Source: Vitellaria paradoxa
Taxonomy: Eukaryota > Streptophyta > Magnoliopsida > Ericales > Sapotaceae
NCBI GenBank assembly: GCA_019916065.1
Contig: CM034234.1
Span: 12,320,520 to 12,384,519 of the forward strand
Length of the DNA stretch: 64,000 bases
Direction of reading: 5' to 3'
This document shows, one piece after another, positions 57,214 to 64,000 of the stretch (its first letter is position 1; every line of letters begins with the position of its first letter). The translations under genes and the position numbers were made by a program. The notes under the pieces are model-generated. The model saw nothing but the letters and a program-made list of their open reading frames with translations. It was not told where the DNA came from and ran no database searches.

Positions 57214-60200
57214 GCAGAGGGACAGTGAACGGTAAAAATAGTTTGCTCAAATTCTGGGCATAATAAATACAATTTTTTATTTTATTTTATTTTTTTTAGG
57301 TGCCTTTGGGAGCTAAATTTTTAAGATTTTAATGATTTTTTTTAGCAAAAGTTTTTAGGCGTAATTTTTTATATATTTAGGCTTCATTTTAAATGATAAA
57401 AAAATTTTAAAAATCAGTAAAAAATATTAAAAATTTTAAAAAATTATTTATTTTTTATCTTACTGCATAAATTACGAACTCACAACTTATCTCACTTTAT
57501 CTCATGTTATCTCATTTTTATCACTCCAAACGCACCCTTGTTAAAATAAATAAAATTTTTAAAAATTTTTTGATGTTTTTGTAAAACTTTTGATAATTTT
57601 TAGAAATTTTTAATAACTTTTAGTTGTTTGGTAAAGAGATTAAAAAAATTTTAAAATTTTTTAGAAGTTTTGACAATTTGGTAAAACAAAGTGAACAAAA
57701 TTTTTTAGAAATTTTGACAATTTGGTAAAACAAAGTGAACAAAATTTTTTAAAAATTTTTGTCAATTTTTTTGAAGTGTTGCAAAATGCTAAAAAAATAA
57801 AAAATTATTAACAATTCTTTTTTTGTTTTCTGCGCTACTAAAAGCACTTGCTAAAATTTTAGTAGCAATAAAGTATTTTCTTTTAAATTATATATTATTT
57901 AAATATATACCACTTCAAAAGCACCCATAGATGCTGACTTTTAATATATGGTGTGTTTGAAGTTGTATAAAATAAAATAAAATTGTAAAAGTAAATATCT
58001 CGTAATTCGTGCAATGAGTGAAGAATTTAAATTTTACTGTCTCGTAATTCATATTTGTAGAGATTTATAAAATTTTATTTTATTTTATTTAACTCCGAAC
58101 ATAGCCACAAAAAACGTCCTCGTTTAAATTAGTTAATTTCTTGTACGCCTACACGCTTAGATAAAAAGGAAAATCGACAAAAATACATATGTAGATAAAT
58201 TACAAATTCCTTTCCAAGATTTTGAGAATGTGTTTTGATCAAACGTTTGCTAAGAAAAAAAATGATATAAATTCAAAATCACTGATCATAAAAATAAGCC
58301 CTAATATACATTTAAAATTTCAAATTACAAAAATAATATTAACACATTATTTTGATAAATTCTTTTGTAGAGGAATGCCATTTTTCGTAAACAAGTGATT
58401 GATTTTAGGGATTTGAGAACTATTTGTATTTGACTAATTATTTAGATAAAATCATTGTGATTTACTGGAAACCATAGGCACCGTTTGTTTATTAAAAACT
58501 AATAAAAATCTCTAAAAATATATAAAAATCTTTAAAACTCTCTAATATATTTTGACCACTTCGTACTTTACAAAATCTCTATAAATTTCTATATATATCT
58601 ACATATCCTAACAAATTTTGACAAATTTTCATTTTTTTTAACAAACCCCAATAATTTTTTCAAAAATCTCAATAACTTTTCAACAAATTAGATATAAATC
58701 TGTGAGAACGGACTGAAAAAATCATTCTCATGATTTCTCTCTCCAACTTTTTAATGCACAAGTTAAAAAGTTTAATAATTTTTTAAAAAATTATAATATA
58801 AATCCGTAGAAATAAATCTTAAAAAACCGTTCCCACAGTTTTCTTTCTCCAACTTTTTAGTGCTAAAATTTAAAAGTTACACTATTCATTTTTAAAAAAT
58901 GTAGTTTGAGTTAGAAATAACAAACGCCAAAATTAATCCAAAATCACGTTCTTTCTTGATTTTCTTGTTCTTCATTACTCCAAACACTACCGTAATAAGA
59001 CTACCACATATTAATAGATTTTGAATCTTATGAAAAAAAGGTTGGGATGTGTTTTATATTATAATTCATTCTATTTAGAGTTTCAAAAATTTTCAAAAGC
59101 TTTTAAAAATTCTCAACTTTCTCCAATCAAATTTCATTACGTATCATTTTTACATCAACTTTTTATTTTTATTTTTTTAACTTTTTCAGAACTCCTATTT
59201 CCTCCTATATATAAAATATATAAAAGTGCATAAGAACTATTTTTTAATATTTTTTTTAAATTAGGTGTGTTTATTTTTTACTAATTTATTCTACATATTA
59301 TCAAGTTTTCTTCTATCTTTCACTCACGTCTCTCCACCCCCTCCAAAGAATGATTTTACTATTTCGAAGGACTAAACGTATATTCGTCGAATAAAATTGT
59401 GTTATAAATAAAAAATAGATTGTCAAAAAAAAGGGGGTGAAAGTGATAGAATTTTAAATTTGTTTCTCTTATTTTGCAATTAAAACATGTATTAAATTTA
59501 GACAATTAAAATTAATTAAAAAATAATATATTACTTTTTATTCTATTTATTATTTACTCTATTTAGATAAAAAAATATGTATTTTAAATTTTAGTATGTT
59601 CTGCTCTATTTTTTTGCCTCATCACTTTTTTTGTTCCTCGTGAAATCTTTACTCCAAACAAACCTTTAGCAAATTTTTATCTTTTCTTTAGATATTAGCC
59701 TGCGCCGCTACCTGCTAGTATTATTTTAAAGGTGCAGAGAAGACATGCACTTCTCATCCTTTCTAATAGGGGGGAGATATTCCGATGGGGACTGGTTCCA
59801 CGTCGGGAATTTGAGATTGTGTGTGTGTTATATATAAATTTTAGTTTACAGATTAAATTTTTGACTTGGTTTGTGAGTTTTGGTATTAAAAAAATCAAGA
59901 GATAAGGGTGGTTAATTAGGTTCAATTACCCCCACTTATTTAAAAAAATAATTATATATTTTTGGTATTGCTCTCACCAAATTTTTTTATTCCATTATTT
60001 TAATTTATCTCTAAAAGATTAAAAGTTAAATAAATTTTTTTTAACAAAATTTTATACCTTTCATTATCTCTCACTTCCTTCTCAGCAAAAATTCTCTCTC
60101 CTCTTAAAAATTTCATATGTTATTTTGATTTGTTACATTTAATAGTTTGTTACTCTCTGACCAATTTTGAGCCACTTTGTTGGTTAATACAAGTATATAT

Positions 60201-61210
60201 ATAGGTCATTGAGTTTTGATGAAATATTATTATGTTTTGATAAGATTATTACTGCATGTATTAAGGCATTGTTTGGTGTGCTAAAAAATAAAAAAAGTCT
60301 CTAAAACATTTTGAAAATTTTTAATTTTTATTTCACTGCACAAATTATGAACTCACAATTTATCTCACTTTATCTCATTTTATCTCACTTTTTACCACTC
60401 CAAACACACCCTAATATATATTGATCCAAAGGTAAATTTTTTAACATTTTGTTTACTTTTTCAAAATTAAAATTTTTTGTTTTTTCAATTTGCCTTCACC
60501 TCCTACATTTTCGGTCTCCTCCAATGCTTTCTAGCCGTTTTAGTTTTTAGAAAATTAGTTACTTTTTTTTAAATATTTTTTCTCCCCTTCCGTGTTATTT
60601 TATTTAATGTTTATCCAAAATTTTTCTCTCTCTCACTTGCATTTGTCTTTTGAAACAAGAATTTTAATATTTAAAAATTTTAAAACTATATTCACTCATA
60701 TTGTATTCAGGTTAAAGATTTATGAAGAATAAAATAATAAATATAAATTTAAAATTATTTCTCTTATTTGAATTGTGATAGAAATAAGAAGAAAAAATTA
60801 AATTTAATTACATTAAAAAATTAATATACATTGATGAGTGTTTTCTATTTTATTATATTTTTAATTAATTCAGGTAAAAATATATTTAATATTTTATTTT
60901 TTTTCTTTTTCTTTTCTTCTCCCTCGGCAAGCCTTCATTCCAGACATACCCTTAACAAATTTCTGTTTTCACCTCTGAAAAATTAACCCTTGTGAAGCCA
61001 TATGGTAGGCAAATACAATTTAAATTGCAATTTAAACAAGTAATTTTAAATCAGATTTTTTACTCTCAGTTTTTAAATATGTATTTTTCAATTTGCGTTG
61101 TGGTTTTTCAAACAGCACTATTAATTCCTGATCAATCACATAGAGCTTATACAAAAAAAAGAAACAAGAGAAGCCTGTTAGGATCAGTTTGGAAAATCAA
61201 AATAAGCTAG

Positions 61211-61242
<32 letters not shown>

Positions 61243-61401
61243 GGGTGCGTATCTAATTTCTTACTTTTTTTTAAATATTTTTTTTATTTTTACATAAAAT
61301 AATATAATTAACATGCATAAAATCACAAAAAAAAAGTAAAATAGTTAAAATTTGATAAAAAATATATATACTTGAAATAGTTTATTTTGATTCACTCATA
61401 A
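57214..61401. other. Repeat-rich A+T DNA between AGD14 and the right-hand gene
   Basis: This holds diverged MITE copies (about 57379-57538, 57950-58108, 58478-58990, 60265-60411), internal short tandem repeats (for example tttggtaaaacaaagtgaac twice at about 57668-57740) and A/T filler. No gene is seen. Confidence 0.55.
60265..60411. mobile_element. Tourist-like MITE, best-preserved copy
   Basis: A 147-bp element has left end ggcattgtttgg, right end inverted gggtgtgtttgg, and exact TAA on both sides (60262-60264, 60412-60414). Inside are ctaaaaaataaaaaaagtct and repeated TATCTCACTT blocks. TIR start GG and TAA duplication match PIF/Harbinger Tourist MITEs. Confidence 0.75.
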
Positions 61402-62332
61402 ACTATTTGGTAACGCTATCGTTTTTCTGTTTACGTTTATATGTTTATACTTTTTATTTTTTGTTTTTGTTGTCATTTTTTTCTAAAATGAAAATTGAAA
61501 CTACATTTGGAAATACAATTTTGGTTATAATTATTAATTTTTATTTTCATAAAATATTTAATTTTATTATTTTCTAAACATTAATGGAATTTAATAAATA
61601 TATTTTATAATAATTTAATTTAATTATATTATTTATTAAAAATAATTGAATTGAATATAAGTATTATATTATTTAATCCAGTAAATTTAAAATATATTGA
61701 TTATAATTTAATTATATTATTTACTAAAAGATTATTTGAATAATTTAATTATGATATTTATTAAAAATAATTTAATAAAATATAATTCATGTTAAATAAA
61801 TTTAATTTAGTTAAATTAAATATTTTAAATTAGTTATTAAATTAAATTAAATAATTTAATTATAATATTTATTGAAAATAATTTAATAAAATATATTATA
61901 TTAATTAAATTATTTTTAAATTAAATTAAATTAATATATTTTATTTTATTATGTATTAAAAATAATTTAATAATATATATTTCCTAATAATTAAATTAAC
62001 TAATCTGCTTTAATTATTTATTAGAAATAACTTAATAATATATATTACATATTAATTTAATTATATTATATTATTTATTAAAAATAATTTTATTTTAACA
62101 TGATGTAACAAAATAGACTAAGTATTAGAATTGATAAAATATTTTTAACAGAAATAAAATAAAGTGAAAACACCTTTTTTATTTGCATTTTTCTGTTTAA
62201 GTTTCTATTCTTTTGAGAAATTTTGAAAAAAAAAATTTAAACAAATTTAATAAACATATTTCTACCATCAATTTATAAAATTTTAAAAATATAAAAAAAA
62301 TAAAAAATAAAAATATTACCAAACGAGACCTT
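61402..62332. mobile_element. A+T-rich foldback element, copy 2
   Basis: Its ends resemble those of 33623-34541 (ctatttggtaacg at the left, attaccaaacgagacc at the right). The interior consists of attaaaaataatttaat-like units at over 85 percent A+T. It is non-coding. Confidence 0.5.
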
Positions 62333-62960
62333 AACTTTCTCTTAAAATTAGGGATGACAATTTTGCTTGGAGTGAATATTTTCAAGTTTAGACGGATTCA
62401 AGTATAAAAACGAAATCACGGTTATAAAAATTGTAAAAGCGATTTGGGAGTGAAAATTTTAGAAATTTTTTTAATAAATTTTTGGCAAAAGGTATTAGGT
62501 GTAATTTTTTATATGTTTAGTTAAAATTTAAAACTATTAGTAAATTTTGATTGTTTGGTAAAATGTTTGAAATTTTTTTTTAAATATTTTTTAGAAACTT
62601 TAGATAACTTGAGGTGTAGTTAAATTTTTAGATTTTTAGACAGTATTTCGTTAAATTTTTTAAAAAGTTTGAAAATATTTTAAAATTTTTAGAAAAAATT
62701 TAAAAATTTTGAGGTGTAGTTAAACGTTTAAAAAAATAAAAATTACTAAATTTTTAATTTTCTTATTTTTTCGCGTCTGCCGTAAATTAGGTTCTGCCGG
62801 TGTGGAAAATAACTCTGATCGTTATTTGCTGGAAATTACGATTGATGAGTTTGGAAGCATGGAGAATCCCCATCCAACGGTGCAGATTAAAGGAAGGTCA
62901 TCCCTTAAGGTGGAGCCTACATTTTCACCCTGCTCTTCCATTTATCCCAATCTCTCTGTT

Positions 62961-62995
<35 letters not shown>

Positions 62996-63031
62996 ACTGT
63001 CTCGCAGTCTGTCTAGTATCTTCTCCTTCCA
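62333..63031 (+). promoter_or_regulatory. Promoter and leader of the right-hand gene
   Basis: Composition changes from A+T-rich to mixed at about 62780. A (TGTC)n/(TC)n run at about 62956-62997 lies 35-75 bp upstream of the start codon and suits a plant 5' leader. No TATA box was identified. Confidence 0.4.
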
Positions 63032-63307
63032 ATGGCCACCGCTTTCCTTAGAACGTCGAGCTTTCGGGCACCTCCCTCTCCCTCGCGCTCAGGCATCAAC
63101 TCCTCCAAATCCCAAAAACAGCACCTCACATGGGTTTCCTTAAGACAAAGACAGGCGCGCCCAAATCCTTGTCATATTTACCGTAACCACTCTCCCCATT
63201 CATCTACCAAACCATCCCATCGCCTACCGAAGTTCTTGCCTTCTGCATCCTATGGAGAAACAACGGAGACCGATGAAAAGGAAGAGGTTCAGGAATCCGA
63301 TACTCAG
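63032..63307 (+). CDS. First exon of a predicted plastid-targeted protein (partial)
   Basis: The exon has 92 codons from ATG at 63032, ending in ACT CAG before gtaccc (phase 0). The protein starts MATAFLRTSSFRAPPSPSRS and is rich in Ser, Arg, Pro and basic residues with almost no acids for 70 residues. It then turns acidic (GETTETDEKEEVQESDTQ). This is typical of a chloroplast transit peptide and the start of a mature protein. The rest lies beyond the window after an intron of at least 690 bp. Gene order suggests the Arabidopsis At1g08640 (CJD1, chloroplast J-like domain) neighbourhood, but I cannot confirm this from one exon. A frame in the same region starting at 62802 reads through the leader and is not the gene. 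Confidence 0.65.
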
Positions 63308-63849
63308 GTACCCCTCATATACACCACATGTATATATGTGAACACATATCTTCGTATGATTTTGTGGGTGTTGGATTATAGTGCTTATTCTATCCCTTTC
63401 TGGGTTCAATATGATTTTATTCAATTTCTTACTGTGCTCTTAAGTTGCATATTGTGACCAATTCAGTTTCTTGAATTATACTAGTGGAATTTGGATTGGA
63501 ACATTTCTTTATTTATGATTTGGGCTAATGTTGTGGTTAAGATTGTCGCTGGAGTATCCATATTTTTTTAGTTTATGTGAATAATTTATTTCATCTTTTT
63601 GAGTCGGAAAATAGAGAATTCAATCAAGTAACATGAAAACAAGTAAATAATGAACTAATGAACGGTTGGATGGATGAATGAATTAATTAATTTTTGAATG
63701 CCTGATGAAAAGAACGACTAAATTGTTTGATTAAATGTATCACGAGAAGAGACACATAAAACAGTTGGGGGGAAAATATATATGATGATAGCATTGGGAC
63801 GAGTTTCATATTGTTTAGAGTTTGCACTTTTTATTTTTATTTTTAGTTT

Positions 63850-64000
63850 TTTGATAAATAAGATTTTATATTAAAGCATCAACTAATGCAACCCAATTCC
63901 ACAAAAGGTGTGACACCTTGCTTTTTAATCCATACAAAGGATGCTTTACACCCTGAAGTACTTTTCTATTTCTATCTCCCCATATCAACCACCCTAGACA
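63850..64000 (-). mobile_element. Possible 3' end of a second L1 LINE
   Basis: After a T-rich run, the sequence gataaataagattttatatt followed by aaagcatc resembles the minus-strand 3' end of the L1 at 23650 (aagtaagttttatttcaaag, then catcg). What follows is of the complexity seen in LINE 3' parts. It is cut by the window edge and lies in the intron of the right-hand gene. Confidence 0.35.

Noticed and set aside
1..64000. CRISPR arrays, operons or bacterial systems
   Set aside because: The introns, gene families and transposons are those of a plant nuclear genome, and no regularly spaced repeat array was seen.
1..64000. tRNA, rRNA or microRNA genes
   Set aside because: No complete cloverleaf or rRNA-like block was recognised. 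The A/B-box-like sites belong to SINE-like units. Hairpins found are explained by MITEs; a microRNA call would need small-RNA data.

Overview
This is 64 kb of A+T-rich eukaryotic nuclear DNA from a flowering plant. The evidence is GT-AG (and some GC-AG) introns, plant gene families, L1/RTE LINEs, MITEs and Mutator-like terminal-inverted-repeat elements. The protein sequences are of core-eudicot type, probably a woody rosid, but the species cannot be fixed from sequence alone.

Genes. Four complete genes lie on the minus strand: an R2R3-MYB of the MYB60 type (15341-17104, 3 exons), an F-box protein of the SKIP24 type (21422-32927, 4 exons), a presenilin (39686-41040, intronless) and an ARF-GAP of the AGD14/ZIGA4 type (43301-55394, 13 exons, 708 codons plus stop reconstructed with every splice phase consistent). 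A fifth gene starts on the plus strand at 63032 with a plastid-transit-like first exon and runs off the right edge. From memory of Arabidopsis chromosome 1, the order AGD14 (At1g08680), PS1 (At1g08700), SKIP24 (At1g08710), MYB60 (At1g08810) is the same, so this is a conserved syntenic block expanded by transposons. Presenilin and SKIP24 each carry one single-base frameshift in an otherwise intact frame, which suggests assembly or allelic indels rather than old pseudogenes.

Layout. 1-1300: degenerate gene-like pieces. 1355-1485: hAT-like MITE. 5400-9276: a 3.9 kb TIR element with two further TIR elements nested in it, each with its own 9-bp target duplication. 11765-12039: a SINE with a 12-bp target duplication. 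15.3-17.2 kb: MYB60. 21.4-32.9 kb: SKIP24, whose 8.4 kb intron 2 holds a 5.6 kb L1 LINE and whose intron 1 holds a truncated RTE LINE. 33-39 kb: A+T-rich intergenic DNA with MITEs. 39.2-41.0 kb: presenilin and a decayed tandem copy of its 3' end. 43.3-55.4 kb: AGD14, with a Copia remnant, a 32-bp RTE insertion and several tandem duplications in its introns. 55.68-57.21 kb: a palindrome with arms of about 0.7 kb just upstream of AGD14. 57-63 kb: MITEs and A+T-rich foldback DNA. 63-64 kb: start of the plastid-protein gene.

The genes do not form a pathway; they are independent housekeeping or regulatory loci (guard-cell transcription, SCF ubiquitin ligase, intramembrane protease, vesicle trafficking). 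The unusual biology is mainly in the nested mobile elements, the palindrome and two GC-AG introns in AGD14.
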